Of a stretch of 64,000 bases of DNA, positions 48,601 through 58,541 are shown in pieces (position 1 is the first letter of the stretch; every line of letters begins with the position of its first letter). Made by a program: the position numbers and the translations under genes. The notes under the pieces were generated by a model that saw nothing but the letters and a program-made list of their open reading frames with translations, ran no database searches and was not told where the DNA came from. Source of the DNA: Zoroaster sp. YZ-2022 (lineage: Eukaryota; Echinodermata; Asteroidea; Forcipulatida; Zoroasteridae); assembly GCA_029582265.1 (NCBI GenBank), contig CM055835.1:7183500-7247499 (forward strand). The letters are read 5' to 3'.

Positions 48601-51139
48601 TTTTATGGGAACGGCCCCCATAGTAATAATTTGCCACTGCTCCTAATGATACAAATAGGGCCTATGTGTAATATTAGCATTTTGTATTTTTTTCTCCAAA
48701 TAAATAAAATCTAAAGTACAGATGAATACTAATCTAGGGCCTATTAGAGTAGTTTATTTAGGATTTAATATTAATGACAATCTTAAACTGTTGACTTCCT
48801 CAGTGAGACTCGGGGCGCTCTTTTTTTAAACGAGTCATGTCCAATCATCCATACCTGGCTTTGTGCCTTGCCCAGACCTGTAACCACTTTCCATGCAGAA
48901 GGTAGTTTCTATGAGATTGCTGGAACAGTCTTGGTCTTCGGGTCTGCCATGAAACACAACATAAGATTACTTTTATTTACGCAAAATTGTGTAAACAATA
49001 TTACAAAAACAACTAAAATACACATACAGATGTTTCTGTTAGTATGAGATTTGGTTGTGACATTGTCCAAGTTGCTATATTGTCATGCCAACAATACTTA
49101 CCCACACAAAAACACCAGACGTCGAGGGAAAATAGAGTTGAACAGAGTAAAAATAGAGAAGAATGAAACCGAACAAAGAAGGGAAAACAAATTAGGCAGA
49201 CTGACTAACAAGGAACAGGACCACACAAATACATATGCAGGGCTGCCTATGAGAAAGACAAATACACCGATAATGGCCAAGAATTTAATGTCAAGTCGGG
49301 AGAAATATTAGTAAAGCCTTAAAAATCTTGTTACCCAAAACTTGGCCTAAACGTTGATAATGGTAATGCACATGTGATTTTTTGTGTCGAGGTGATATGA
49401 CATTTTCAGAAAATACAAATCTTGAATCAATTCAAAATGAGACGATTTTGATCAGTGTCAAAAGTCCAAATTTCTTAAAAGTGTATGTGGACTAAGGCCA
49501 AGTAAAAAAAATACCAGTTGATCGTCCCCGCCCTCATACTTTTTTGAGGCCGCATCCTTTTTTAATTTTTTTAAATTTTTTTTTTATAGTTGTCCACAAA
49601 AAGATTAAATTTTTAGCCTACGTAAAAGTAAATATCAGCGAAAATGCAATTAAAAGAAACAAGTGGGTTGAACAAAATACATCAAACATTGTTTAACATG
49701 AATATTTCAACTACTTGTTCGATAGCTATAAAAAAAAGTTGGCGGTGATTTCAAACTGAAAAATTGGTGGCCATTTTGAATTTAAATGCTTGGCGGCCAT
49801 CTTGGAAAAATTTTTAAAAAATAAATAAAAAGGCCCTCATCCTCCTTTTTGAAAAAACTAGGACGATCAACTGGTATTTTTTTTTACTTGGCCTAACTTG
49901 AGTTGAAAGTATTACTTTTTCTTCATTCATTATGTTTGGTGTATGAATGAAGATAAATGTAGGTTAAACTTGGGCTTTAGATGCTCACAAGATAGTCATT
50001 TAATAGTTTGTAATTCAAAATTGTTTCTGGCAAGGAATCCCCCTCTTTCGCTAGAAGCGGTGTTATAAGGGTGTTAGGAGGGGGCAATTGGGGTGATCAT
50101 AATGTTTCACTTTTTGTTTTACAGGCAAAAACGTTTAATTATTTGAATTATTGATTGTTATTTCAAAGTGTTTTGCTGTTTACGTAATATCTAATCACTT
50201 GTATAAAATAATCGCTTGACAGATTATAAGTTGCATTTCTGAAATGTTTCTTTGCAAGTTTGGTACAGCGCTCTGTTGACAAGAAAGTTAAGGTCAAAGG
50301 TAAATTTCTTCATGATTCCGATGATTCGTAAACAATTGACATGTCCCAAATTTTAGTCCCAATTATTGTGAGATGGATAAGTTCTAAAGCCCCAAATTCA
50401 TGTAGTTCCAGATTCCAACACAATCGGTGAGCATGTCGATTTATGAAATGTCAGAAATATTTTGTTCCAAAAACGTGACTTTTAAAGATTTTGACCCAAA
50501 ATTACAACAAAGGCAGATATAATAACATCCATGGTACTACTAATGACATAAATTTATAAACTGAGCAAAGATATTCTGAAAAAACCTTTAAAAAATCAGT
50601 TGTTTTGGACAAAATATAAGTTATTGCATTTAAACGTAATGGCGGCCATATTGGGTTCCAAGAATGTATTGGAAGAGGTCACATGACTCAATATTGTCCA
50701 GTCCAGAGTTTAAAAGTTGACAACAAACCCCAAAACACATACTGAATGTTTAACAGTATCAAAAATCTAGTATTTTAACAAAAAAGTGGAAATTCAATTG
50801 GACCTGTTCAAAATAAACGGTTGCCATGGCAACCATGAACACCCATTACCCATTTTTTGCGTGAGAAGGTCCCAAAGAATAGTTAGAAAAGTCAGAAAAT
50901 TTCAGCGTGATCAGACAGAGCGTTATGTAGATATTATTAAAAATGTCATGTGGGCACATTGTGCCCCAGGCCTGATGCATGCGTTATAAGCAGAGCCCAA
51001 CCATGCACCGCCATGTACGTGACCAGAAGCGACATCGATGGACATCTATCTACTCACAAATCATCTGCTGTTCCAGTGCAGTTTATACACAGATTGATGT
51101 ACGATGGACACGGTAGATAAGTGAAGCTACTATTAATGC
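30448..51139 (-). CDS. VWA7-like protein (von Willebrand A domain, single-pass membrane), 3' sixteen exons; 5' end outside window
   Basis: Exons in transcript order: 51139-51058, 48943-48855, 48350-48183, 47252-47040, 44527-44398, 43561-43413, 39755-39622, 38522-38384, 37567-37319, 37203-37031, 36405-36285, 35330-35093, 34780-34684, 33345-33125, 32505-32379, 30651-30448. All sixteen join in phase with GT-AG borders, giving 843 residues after a split first codon. In order: a cysteine-rich lead (1-57), KCSHGG plus GGINKE (59-81), the A domain (about 135-321), beta-rich Ig/FN3-like segments (322-735), a Cys-rich stretch with [10 protein letters not shown] (735-776), one transmembrane helix and a basic tail. 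KCSHGG followed by this A domain is the VWA7 arrangement; hemicentin shares the A domain only. Exons for the N-terminal part expected in this family were not found. The role is unknown beyond likely adhesion or matrix binding. Confidence 0.85.
30868..30946 (+). mobile_element. GGTGACACCATGTGAAATT MITE, half copy (copy 3)
   Basis: Only the left half is present (GTAAGACTAATTGCGGTGAC, CAATTGAGTAGTAATTAGTT, CTGAAAAGAACTGGTGGTAC). The sequence then leaves the family. It lies in the last intron of the VWA7-like gene. Confidence 0.75.
31801..32162 (+). mobile_element. Full-length tRNA-derived SINE
   Basis: This is the most complete copy. The class II tRNA-like head (Leu/Ser type) has an A box (GTGGCCGAGCAGTCTAGC) and a B box (GGTTCGAATC), then the unrelated body with CTCTCCACCCAGGGG and GCAATTGAGCTGTATACTCC, a short GAGCCTTAT duplication, TGCGCTATATAAATCC and an (ATT)n tail. 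It lies in the last intron of the VWA7-like gene, antisense to that gene. Confidence 0.9.
32977..33044. repeat. (AAAC)n microsatellite
   Basis: Runs of CAAACAAACAAAC are broken once by CACCCCAACACCCC. It creates Cys/Phe/Val-rich open frames on the minus strand that are not genes. Confidence 0.9.
34321..34541. mobile_element. TA-flanked MITE with TACTGAACAGCAAAAGAAACG ends (221 bp)
   Basis: The ends are inverted and each holds two tandem ACAGCAAAAGAAACGC units. TA lies on both sides (34319-34320 and 34542-34543), as for Tc1/mariner-type insertion. It lies in a VWA7-like intron. Confidence 0.75.
35565..35759. mobile_element. MITE with GGGGCCAATTTCATGGAGCTG ends, copy 1
   Basis: The left end GGGGCCAATTTCATGGAGCTG and right end CAGCTCCATGAAATGGACCCC are inverted. 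The inner words TTTGCTAAGCAAA and ACAGACTACC recur in a second copy at 38883-39020. It lies in a VWA7-like intron. Confidence 0.75.
35985..36255. mobile_element. TA-flanked MITE with TACATAACAGCAAAAGAAACG ends (271 bp)
   Basis: The ends TACATAACAGCAAAAGAAACG and CGTTTCTTTTGCTGTTATGTA are exact complements, extended inward by TCACCCC / GGGGTGA. TA flanks both sides (35983-35984 and 36256-36257). Its ACAGCAAAAGAAACG core is shared with the MITE at 34321. A tiny palindromic insertion (36090-36123) sits inside it. Confidence 0.8.
36090..36123. mobile_element. Miniature CCATGGAGG palindrome, copy A (34 bp)
   Basis: 13-base perfect arms (CCATGGAGGAAGA / TCTTCCTCCATGG) flank an 8-base loop. The direct repeat TAACA lies immediately on each side (36085-36089 and 36124-36128). 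It is nested in the MITE at 35985. Confidence 0.8.
36890..37022. repeat. TTTA/TTTATT low-complexity tract
   Basis: Long runs of TTTATTTATTTA directly abut the VWA7-like exon whose left edge is 37031. On the sense (minus) strand this is an AAAT-rich tract beginning just inside the intron, eight bases past the donor. Confidence 0.85.
38883..39020. mobile_element. GGGGCCAATTTCATGGAGCTG family MITE, copy 2 (partial)
   Basis: Shares TTTTGCTAAGCAAATATTTG, AAAACAGACTACC and the right-end TTTGCTAAGCAAATTTTTCTG with the copy at 35565, and ends GAAATCGGCCCC. The left terminus is missing. Confidence 0.65.
39319..39484. mobile_element. GGTGACACCATGTGAAATT palindromic MITE, copy 4
   Basis: Carries AAGTAAGACTAATTGCGGTG, the TTCTGAAAAGAAC / GTTCTTTTCAG hairpin and the conserved tail CTTATCCTCCTCACCATGGAA. 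The right arm is more diverged than in copy 2. It lies 138 bases downstream (in gene order) of the exon at 39755-39622. Confidence 0.8.
41111..41231 (-). mobile_element. SINE head fragment nested in the CGTTGG-word element
   Basis: Read on the minus strand it gives GTCGTGGCTGAGCGGTCTAGC, TTACCGGACTCAGGTTCTGG, a B box GGGTTCAATCC and CACTTAACCACAATTGC. This is the tRNA-like half of the family, cut before the body. Confidence 0.75.
41236..41412. repeat. Imperfect inverted repeat (ATATCCATTAACATTTTGAAAG)
   Basis: The left block CCATTAACATTTTGAAAG...GTAGCCAATCAAAATT pairs with AATTTTGATTAGCTAC...CTTTCAAAAGCTGTTAATG. It is probably a small MITE inserted beside the SINE fragment. No target duplication could be fixed. 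Confidence 0.5.
42160..43110 (+). pseudogene. Second decayed LINE reverse transcriptase
   Basis: Broken pieces include [16 protein letters not shown] (42531-42580), [20 protein letters not shown] (42695-42755) and [13 protein letters not shown] (YADD at 43089-43100). The CGNYR-x-I-x-L-L-S-I-A-G and YADD motifs mark a non-LTR reverse transcriptase different from the one at 22725. Stops and frameshifts occur every 30-60 codons. It lies inside a VWA7-like intron, antisense to that gene. Confidence 0.8.
44050..44178. mobile_element. Palindromic MITE (ACAGGGCATGGAATTG family), copy 3
   Basis: Contains TTCACTGAGTTAATCTAAAA, TTAGCACTCCAATTCCATGC and CCTGTTGATCGTGACGATAT, then TTGTCCCTTTAAA. Only the right half is well preserved. 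Confidence 0.6.
45372..45943. repeat. Duplicated unit with GAGTCC/AAGTCC hexamer arrays
   Basis: A block of about 95 bases (TCTTTAAACGGCACAGATT, CAATAGGGTCACGCC, TAGTCGACTACACC) at 45372 recurs at 45549. Each copy is followed by a hexamer array: (GAGTCC)n at 45463-45545 and a longer, more varied GAGTCC/AAGTCC/AAATCC array at 45640-45943. Because the unit is six bases, both strands stay open (Ser/Lys/Glu-rich on plus, Asp/Leu/Ser-rich on minus). It lies in an intron. Confidence 0.9.
46243..46362. repeat. Short minisatellite (TACATGGGTTTGGTTTG)
   Basis: About seven imperfect head-to-tail copies of a 16-19 base unit alternate GGGTTTGGTTTGTACAT with GGGTAAGGTTTGTATAT. Intronic. Confidence 0.8.
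47375..47510 (+). mobile_element. Diverged SINE-like fragment
   Basis: Contains TGTTCTGAATGTGGGTTCCA and TGTTCTTGAGCAAGACG with degraded flanks, resembling the B-box-to-body junction of the SINE family. Too diverged to bound precisely. Confidence 0.35.
48541..48569. repeat. Poly-G tract
   Basis: Nearly uninterrupted GGGGGGG with few other bases, preceded by a GGTGGTGG run. It generates Pro-rich open frames on the minus strand that are not genes. Intronic. Confidence 0.9.
49496..49893. mobile_element. TAA-flanked MITE with GGCCAAGTAAAAAAAATACCA ends (398 bp)
   Basis: The left end GGCCAAGTAAAA, AATACCAGTTGATCGTCC pairs with the right end GGACGATCAACTGGTATT, TTTTACTTGGCC. TAA occurs on both sides (49493-49495 and 49894-49896), consistent with PIF/Harbinger-type insertion. 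The two arms have drifted only slightly. No coding. Confidence 0.8.
49897..51057 (-). other. Intron sequence between the MITE and the first visible VWA7-like exon
   Basis: No exon or RNA gene was recognised. The segment ATGGCGGCCATATTGGGTTCC (about 50639) matches a type of gene-free repeat word also seen near 49743, but no full element could be bounded. Confidence 0.45.
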
Positions 51140-51327
51140 CTGTAAACAAATCAATCAAATAAATATTTGATTGTTAAACTAATCCACACGTAGTATGAAT
51201 CTTGTCAACATTAGTGCCTAGCCTCAATACACTTGTGGTAATTTTCAATAACAATATGTCAGACCAATATACGTTTTTTTTATCCGAAAGCATCCTAAAA
51301 TTTAAGTGACTCCAAACAACCGATTTA

Positions 51328-54300
51328 GACCAGGAGCCCAGAACATTTATTCATGCGAAAAGCGCCAAAACAATCGACCTCATTGGGTGAAAGGGTCTTA
51401 CCTGGACATCACAAAAATGCATTGCTGCTGGGTTTAGGGCGTGGCCTAAGCCCCCAAATGACGTAATAAAGCGCCGCCATTACCGAAAAACACATTTTTG
51501 ACAATATCTCAAAAACTATACATGATAATATCACAAATGAGGTCTCTACACCTATGTTTCCATGGTCAAGCTTTACGTTGAACACCATTGTAGTGCCAGA
51601 GAATGTGTAGTTTGTCATATATCATCTTAATTTGTGACAACATTACCGAAAACCTATATTTTTGACAATATCTCGAAAACTATACATGACAGTACCATAC
51701 AAATTGTCTACAACTATATTTGTATGATCAAATATTACATTAACAACAATTGTAGTGCCTAAAAGGTTTTCTTCACCTTAAAACTTTGGCAGATGGTGAC
51801 TTATGGGATTTCAATACAGGCTATGTGTATACGTGAGGTTGTTCTGACATCACTGAATTAAGCATCTTTTCAGTCTATCACTCATCACTCTGATCTTCAC
51901 TTTCCTCACTCCAAGCACTGTCGCCATCCGAGTCGTCCTCGTCATCTATGGATGCAGGTCCTGCTCTGTCCCTGTCATCTGAGGGTTGGTCCGTGAGGGA
52001 CTCTGGTAATGAACTTCCTGGGTACCAGTCCGGTTCAAAGCTGTTTTCAGTTAACTTCCACCCATAGTCTGTGGGACTTGAACCACCAGTTGGATCGACC
52101 TGATCAGCCCTCTTCCACATTCTTGCCACATACTGGGCCCTTTTGATATGATTACCAAGTGTCTTGCTACACGGTGGAAGAGAGGCACAGTTTATCTTCT
52201 TTATTCTGGCAAGGGGTTCCTTCTCATTACCGCCACTCATGCCTATGAATGCCTTGTATCTCGCTTCATTTATGTCTGATGTTGTGAACCCATACAGCGA
52301 GCAGACAAAGGAGGTAACAGCCGGAATGTCTACTTTGTCTGTCGTCAGAGATCGCATTGCCAGAACGTGAGCTGGATCTGATTCTAGCCGCTGTGGGCTT
52401 AACTTTGCCCCTTTCTGAAGAAACATGATGTAAAAATCACAACCAGTCAGGGTATGAAGGCCGACTATTGCTTCCGTGATACCAGGCTGTTTCTTCTCAA
52501 GAATGGCTGCCAGTTTAGAGACACCGATATACCTTCGGTTGTTGCCAGAACCATAGTCCATGATGATGTTGATCCTTCCGACCTTCCAGAGAGCCCAAGC
52601 AGAATGATGACAACGTCTGTATCGGTTGACCTAACCAGAATATTACCTCGTAAGATGCTGTGTGCGTGAAAGCAATAAGTGTGTCTGCTTCCTTGTGGTG
52701 TGATTGGAGATTATTTGGATGTTGTTTTTGGGACACCATCGATGTTCTTAATCTCCACATGTGCCACCATGTGAGACGTAGACTGCTTTACTCCCAATAA
52801 TTGGACCATATTGTTGTTTCCATTCCTCCATGATGAAGCGGGCGAACTCTTCCTTGAATGAGCCATTCTTCAGTAACTTGTGCCACTCTGCCGCTGAGCT
52901 TGGTCAGGTCCAGTGATGGTAAATACTTGAGGAGTCGATGAACGACGCAGATTTCGCTCAGCATCTTTGATGGAAGGAGACTGGTACTTGTCATACTAGG
53001 TGGATTTGCTCCACGACTCAAGCAAACCTTCTTCAAAAAGATCTCTAGACATGGTTGCGTATGTGGACTTGCTATGCTGCAGTATGGTCTCATGAATGAT
53101 AATACCACCATCAATTACCGTGGCTATTATTGGAGGAAGACTGGTATCCACAGGTACAACTTCCTGTCTACTTTCAAGTGTTTTGTGAGTGCTGCTTTGT
53201 TCGTCTTAAGGGAGTGCTATCGCTATGGGCGAGAGAAAGGCACCTCAGTGACGGGTAGCTAAGAATGTGGCGCAAGTTGAATGCATTGGTCGTCTTAGCA
53301 GCAACGACTAAAATTCGTCCAAAGACATCTCTGACTCCTTCGGCCGCAACCATTTTCTTTACTGTAGTCTTTGACTTTACATTCTCTGCAGCAAAGTTCA
53401 ACTTCTTGATCCTTGCTACTGGCTTCTGTGAAACCGCAAACCATCAACAGCACATTCATCCACGAACTTCAGTCGCGCTTCTTCTCCTCGTTTAAGTGTT
53501 CCAAGGAGAAATGTCTTGGTCTCCTTCTTCGCTGCTCTTCCTGATGACACATTGATGAGATCAGCAAGAAAAGTTGCAAATGGGTTGCATGTGTTGCTCA
53601 ATGTGTTGGCGACGGCATTCATGTCAGCGTTGTCACGTTTAATTCTCCATGGCCTCAGCTGATTAGCTGGTCCCTCTCCTGGTTGCAGACTGACAAGTTC
53701 ACGCAGTTCTGTCGAGGCCATGCTACGTTGGGCAAGAGTGATGCACCACCTTCTGAATGCATTCTGTGAATTTCTGAAAGCTGTGATGCCTCGCATTGGA
53801 GATGAAGCATCCCTGTTGACAGTCTGCTCCAAGGTCAAGTCAATTGGACACCTGGCGTATGACTTCTTAATGCGCCGAATGGACATGGCACCAGCCTCCA
53901 GAATCTCACGAGCCGTGGTCCATCTGCTGCAGTTTGTGGAGAAAGAGGCAACCCCATCTTGCATAATTGGGCCGATTCAATGCGAAGAATACCTCAACCA
54001 CACTTGGGAGGACACGGATGTATCTATCAACATCATTGGTCCGTACAGCGCGCTGGAGCTCTCGATACAACCTGTTGATGAAGTACACATAGATGGCCCA
54101 GTAGGCTGCTGTACTTCCATACTTTCCATTGATAGCATCATGAAAGAAATCTTCGTACTCATTCATAAGCTCCTTGAATGAGGCACTCTCATGAATGTTT
54201 TGGCAGTGTTCAATTGTGCTATCACAATCAGACATCACTTCCCGTGCAAGGGACTCATCTGCATCTTTCATTACTTCCAAGTACTTAGAGAACAATGCAC

Positions 54301-55468
54301 GTTCCATAACAGCAGCAAGAATTTGGTGAATCCTGGTACATCTGTTGTAAAATTTCCTTCATAAAGCCAGCAAGTGACCCTCAGCCAAGACACCTGATTC
54401 GGTGAGGAGATATTCAACCCTGAATCGGCTAGGTTCCAATGGCTCCAAAGAAAGCCAGTTCAAGGTGAAAGTTTCAAGAAGTATGATGACTCTATCAAAA
54501 GTGGGAGTCTGTAAAGCTTGAATGGAGTACGCCTTAAGAGCAACAGCAAGATCATATGTGATGACAGCGTAATCCTGCTTTGTCTCTCTGCAACTTTGAC
54601 CGAGCGCACCATCGTTTCTTGTACCACATCATTTCTCGTTGGGGCTGGGCGATAGGGTCCATATATGTGATCGTAGTTCGTGGGAGGTAGTCTCTCACAA
54701 ACTTGGAAAAGAAGCCAGTAAAGAGTGGCAACTTCTTTGTGAAGGACTGAAGGAGCCATATTAAATCAAGTTTCTCACATGGGATAATATTTGTATTAAT
54801 TATAAGAACAATTATCAATAATTTTGAAAATAGACAATAACCATATTTCAATTAAACAGTATTTTAATCAAGTACATGGTCTAAACTTATGCAAGTTCCA
54901 GCCAGTTTGTTTGTTCGAGTTTAATGTCTCCACTACATAGAGGTAAATATGCACAGCTGAATATTACATGCACCAAGGTATAAGGTGTACTTGATCATAA
55001 ATGATTCACTATTTGTAATAATCTCAAATAAACACATGATATATCATTTACACAATGTAATATTTGATCATAAAAACATAGTTGAAAACAACTTTTGTGG
55101 TACTGTCATGTATAGTTTTCGAGATATTGTCAAAAATATAGGTTTGTCGGTAATGTTGTCACAAATTAAGATGATATATGACAAACTACACATTCTCTGG
55201 CACTACAATGGTGTTCAACGTAAAGCTTGACCATGGAAACATAGGTGTAGAGACCTCATTTGTGATATTATCATGTATAGTTTTTGAGATATTGTCAAAA
55301 ACGTGTTTTTCGGTAATGGCGGCGCTTTATTACGTCATTTGGGAGCTTTGGCCACGCCCTAAACCCGGCAGCAATGCATTTTTGTGATGTCCAGATAAGA
55401 CCCTTTCACCCAATGAGGTCTATTGTTTTGGCGCTTTTCGCATGAATAAATGTTCTGGGCTCCCGCCC
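51328..55468. mobile_element. 4.1 kb transposon with ~420 bp inverted ends
   Basis: The ends match inverted (GGAGCCCAGAACATTTATTC, ATGCGAAAAGCGCCAAAACA, GTGAAAGGGTCTTA) and TA lies on both sides (51326-51327, 55469-55470). The arms stay alike to about 51745 and 55055. Each arm holds two diverged copies of TGACAATATCTCAAAAACTATACATGA-like sequence. A broken gene fills the interior on the minus strand. The class is not assigned from sequence. It sits upstream of the first visible VWA7-like exon, probably in an intron. Confidence 0.85.
51878..54759 (-). pseudogene. Broken transposon gene of an unclassified multicopy invertebrate family
   Basis: Frame-shifted pieces run from 54759 (MAPSVLHKEVATLYWLLFQ) through 54307-53906 (FFALNRPNYARWGCLFLHKL), 53964-53416 (PIDLTLEQTVNRDASS and GITAFRNSQNAFRRW), about 52850-52740 (ARFIMEEWKQQYGPIIGSK), 52700 (SHHKEADTLIAFTHTAS) to 52561-51878 (GLHTLTGCDFYIMFLQKGAK and an acidic Asp/Glu-Ser C-terminus). 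The string NYARW, EQTVNRD, EADT and TGCD in that order is known from large repeated gene families in cnidarians and echinoderms, whose biochemistry I cannot name. At least four frameshifts break it. Confidence 0.75.
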
Positions 55469-55979
55469 TAATTGTAACCGACGTCCTGAGAAAGTATTCA
55501 GCCTGGAGAAGATCAAAACTGAAATCTCATGAAAATTAATTTCGATGGATAGCACTTGTACCCATCGAAATCTAAAAAAATAAAAAAAATTAAAAATAAA
55601 AATAAAGTAAAAAGTAAAAAGTAATAAATAATAAATAATAAATAATAAAACAACAACTTGTTGGAAGAATGCTGCCCTCTATTGACTAGCTGTGGCAAAA
55701 AACAACGATATGACCTACCTATCAATTATCAATCAAACATACTGTACATCGTTCTGGCCCTTTTCATTATACTTGTTACAGTTATCCTCCATGTATTAAC
55801 GGTTCATATTTTATTTTTAGTGAACAAAAATCAAGCTTTGCCAGTTCACGATGAAACAATAATTTAATGTGCTATTCGTCAGATGGAACATTACGAAGTA
55901 TACAAACCCGGGAAAGCCGCCAAAGGTTGTAGTTTTCCTAAGTGAGTTGTCACCGCACGCTGCACCGTTTTGAATTAAA

Positions 55980-56020
55980 CCATGGAGGAAGGAAAATAGA
56001 CTATTTTCCTTCCTCCATGA
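55980..56020. mobile_element. Miniature CCATGGAGG palindrome, copy B (41 bp)
   Basis: Nearly perfect 20-base arms (starting CCATGGAGGAAGGAAAATAG) meet at a single central A. The last base is A where G is expected. TTAAA lies on both sides (55975-55979 and 56021-56025). Confidence 0.75.
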
Positions 56021-56059
56021 TTAAACTTACGTCATTATGAAATCGCTGTGAACTGTATG

Positions 56060-56398
56060 GAGTGCGGCTATAAGCAGCCAGGCACTTCGTGTCTGACGTC
56101 ACTGTGTTTGATCTGGTATTGCGCGGCGCCCAGTTGAGAACCCATTTGCAAACATAAACAATAATGCACACGTGTGCGTGCTTATATCGAGTACAGTGTT
56201 TGCAGTATTTCACTCATAATTGTAAACAGGTAGGTATAAAACATCAGTTTGCAACAAAAAATGCCTGTTTATTGTTTGAATTTTATTAACCTCTCCGTAA
56301 GATTCTGCTGTAGAAATGGGTTCTCAACTGGGCGCCGCGCAATACCAGATCAAACACAGTGACGTCAGACACGAAGTGCCTGGCTTATAGCCGCACTC
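56060..56398. mobile_element. Long-arm MITE with GAGTGCGGC ends and ~10 bp target duplication
   Basis: Arms of about 85 bases are almost exact complements (AGTGCGGCTATAAG, CCAGGCACTTCGTGTCTGAC, GTCACTGTGTTTGATCTGG, CGCGGCGCCCAGTTGAGAAC). GAACTGTATG lies on the left (56050-56059) and GAACTTGTATG on the right (56399-56409), a one-base difference. Nine-to-eleven-base duplications with long arms fit Mutator-like elements. Confidence 0.8.
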
Positions 56399-57009
56399 GA
56401 ACTTGTATGTTTATTCACCTGACTGCAGACACTCTACAGTGGGCCATTGGTCTAATGTTACCATCATTGTCTGTAATCGTCCAATATGCCTCATCATTGG
56501 CGTCAATCATTGGTAATTTATTTTTTCTTGCAGTTAAAAAAAAAAAAAAAGCAACAAACCACGGTCTCCAGGGGCGAGTCTAGAACCCACAATTTATGGG
56601 AGCCAGATGCTGGATGGGGCTATTCACAGCATTTTTTATTCTGATCGCTCTCCGATCAGAATACTCCTCAGATTTATGGATAGGCCTACATAATTATTTG
56701 AGGAATCATGTAAAATTGGCCTCAATTCAAAACTGATCGTTCCCCTGCCAATGGACGGGAAAATGGGGTGGTCGATTCTTGTTCCAGTCGATTCTTGTTC
56801 CATCTTTCCATAATTGTAGCGGATGATTCATCTCTGTCCGAGCGCGTAGCCGAGACGGAGGGGTCTGCCTTCCAGCATTCAGGGTCACGAAAAGTGGTTC
56901 AACTCTGGCGATATCTAATATTGTGGTGTTGCAAGAAAAACGGTAGGCTACTCCTCAGTAGTCAGAATAGTCAGTTGGGTGGGGACATTTGATATACTAC
57001 GTCTCCCAC

Positions 57010-58137
57010 TCTAAAAAGTGGAGAGACATGTCTCCCGTCCCTCACCGATCGACGCCCATGCACTCTAAGAAGAGTGCAAAAAGGGTAAACCGGTTGGGTC
57101 AGAAGGTTGAGTACTTAAACGAATGTTTTGTGATTTAAAAACTGTGTACAGGGAGTAAGTTTAGCACGGAATAGCAGGAAATGCATCACGTGATCCGTAA
57201 CGCACTCATTGATTGGAAGGGTCACCCTTCATGGCACATTTGGCTGTTCCACCTATTGAACTTACTCCAAATGTGACAGGCTTGTGAAATAAAAAAATAT
57301 ATAAAAAACAATCACCGAAGAACAATATTTCATGTACTCTTACAGGATAAAACAAACACATTTGTGACAGATATTCAGTATTGTATTAAAGGGGCTATAT
57401 TATCGCGCCATGTTGGAGTGCGCCCCCTTGCGCTTCATTTAGGTTATGTGCTTTTTAACCTCTTCACCTTTGTTATGGCTGTTCTCGGAATTGGCTTTTC
57501 GAAACTACAACCCCTGGAAAACTCACACATGTCCAGCATGTGCGTAAGAACAATCTGACATGAGCCAAAATAAAATCTTACAAACAAGTAGTACACACCG
57601 TGGCTATTGTTGCGAATGAAATTACATCTAATTACATATAATTACATCATTTGTATTAAAAAATAGTGGATGATTGAAAAATTAAATGAATACCTCTGAA
57701 CATAACACCATCCTCCCTTCAACTGAGCAAACATTTTTGATTACCCTTATTGCTGACAATGTTTTCCAATCATTTTTGTATCTAGTCAACAATTTTTTAA
57801 ACAATTTGGAGAGAATTTTTGTAACTTTAGATTTTTGGGGGTAATTGTCTTTAAAAATAAATAAATAATATATAGCACTGAACCAGTTGTCAATGTTTGT
57901 TGTATTTGTAACCCTCCCTGTACAAAACAATTGTTGGATATAGGGTGTTGGGAATAATTGTACATCCCCATCCCTAAATTCTTACACCCATGTGTAAACT
58001 TATATTACTGATACACATTTTGGAAATTACTTTATGTTTAACAGTGTTCACTTTACATTTATATGCCATTAAAGTAATCAACTTGCAGTAATTAACTGTT
58101 CTGATACATTGGTGTTGATATTCGTTTGCCTGGTTTT
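57010..58137. other. Gene-free stretch
   Basis: Two short hairpin words occur near the start (CACTCTAAAAAGTGGAGAG and TGCACTCTAAGAAGAGTGCA). No exon of the VWA7-like gene or other gene could be recognised. Confidence 0.4.
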
Positions 58138-58541
58138 AAAAATCGGTATCCCCTGAAACCCCTCCCCGTGGTTACGCAGCGTGTGTAAGCTTGTCAGCAC
58201 TAGATGACCCCAGACAAATTTCCAGCACAATCGCTAAAGTTCACGGGCCCATACATGTGTCCATTTGATTGTAGAACTTGAAACCGTCCAAAAAGCACCA
58301 GCATTATTGCATCAGTTCAATACATTTCCTTCAAAACCAGTGAGCCAAATCTTGTAATATTTCACAGAACACAACAAAAGAACAGGGCATCATATTGGCT
58401 GTGTTCATTCCAAACAAGTTTCTCAAATGGGGCTGTAAACTTTAGCGATTGTGCTGGAAATTTGTCTGGGGTCATCTAGTGCTGACAAGCTTACACACGC
58501 TGCGTAACCATGGGGAGGGGTTTCAGGGGATACCGATTTTT
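58138..58541. mobile_element. Long-arm MITE with AAATCGGTATCCCC ends
   Basis: The left arm 58138-58241 and right arm 58438-58541 are near-exact complements over about 104 bases (AATCGGTATCCCCTGAAACC, CTCCCC, GTTACGCAGCGTGTGTAAGC, TTGTCAGCACTAGATGACCC, CAGACAAATTTCCAGCACAA, TCGCTAAAGTT). The 200-base centre is unrelated. No target duplication could be fixed. Confidence 0.8.

Noticed and set aside
57010..57090. Hairpin words CACTCTAAAAAGTGGAGAG and TGCACTCTAAGAAGAGTGCA as a MITE
   Set aside because: They look like ends of a known type of inverted-repeat element, but no matching partner end could be found nearby.
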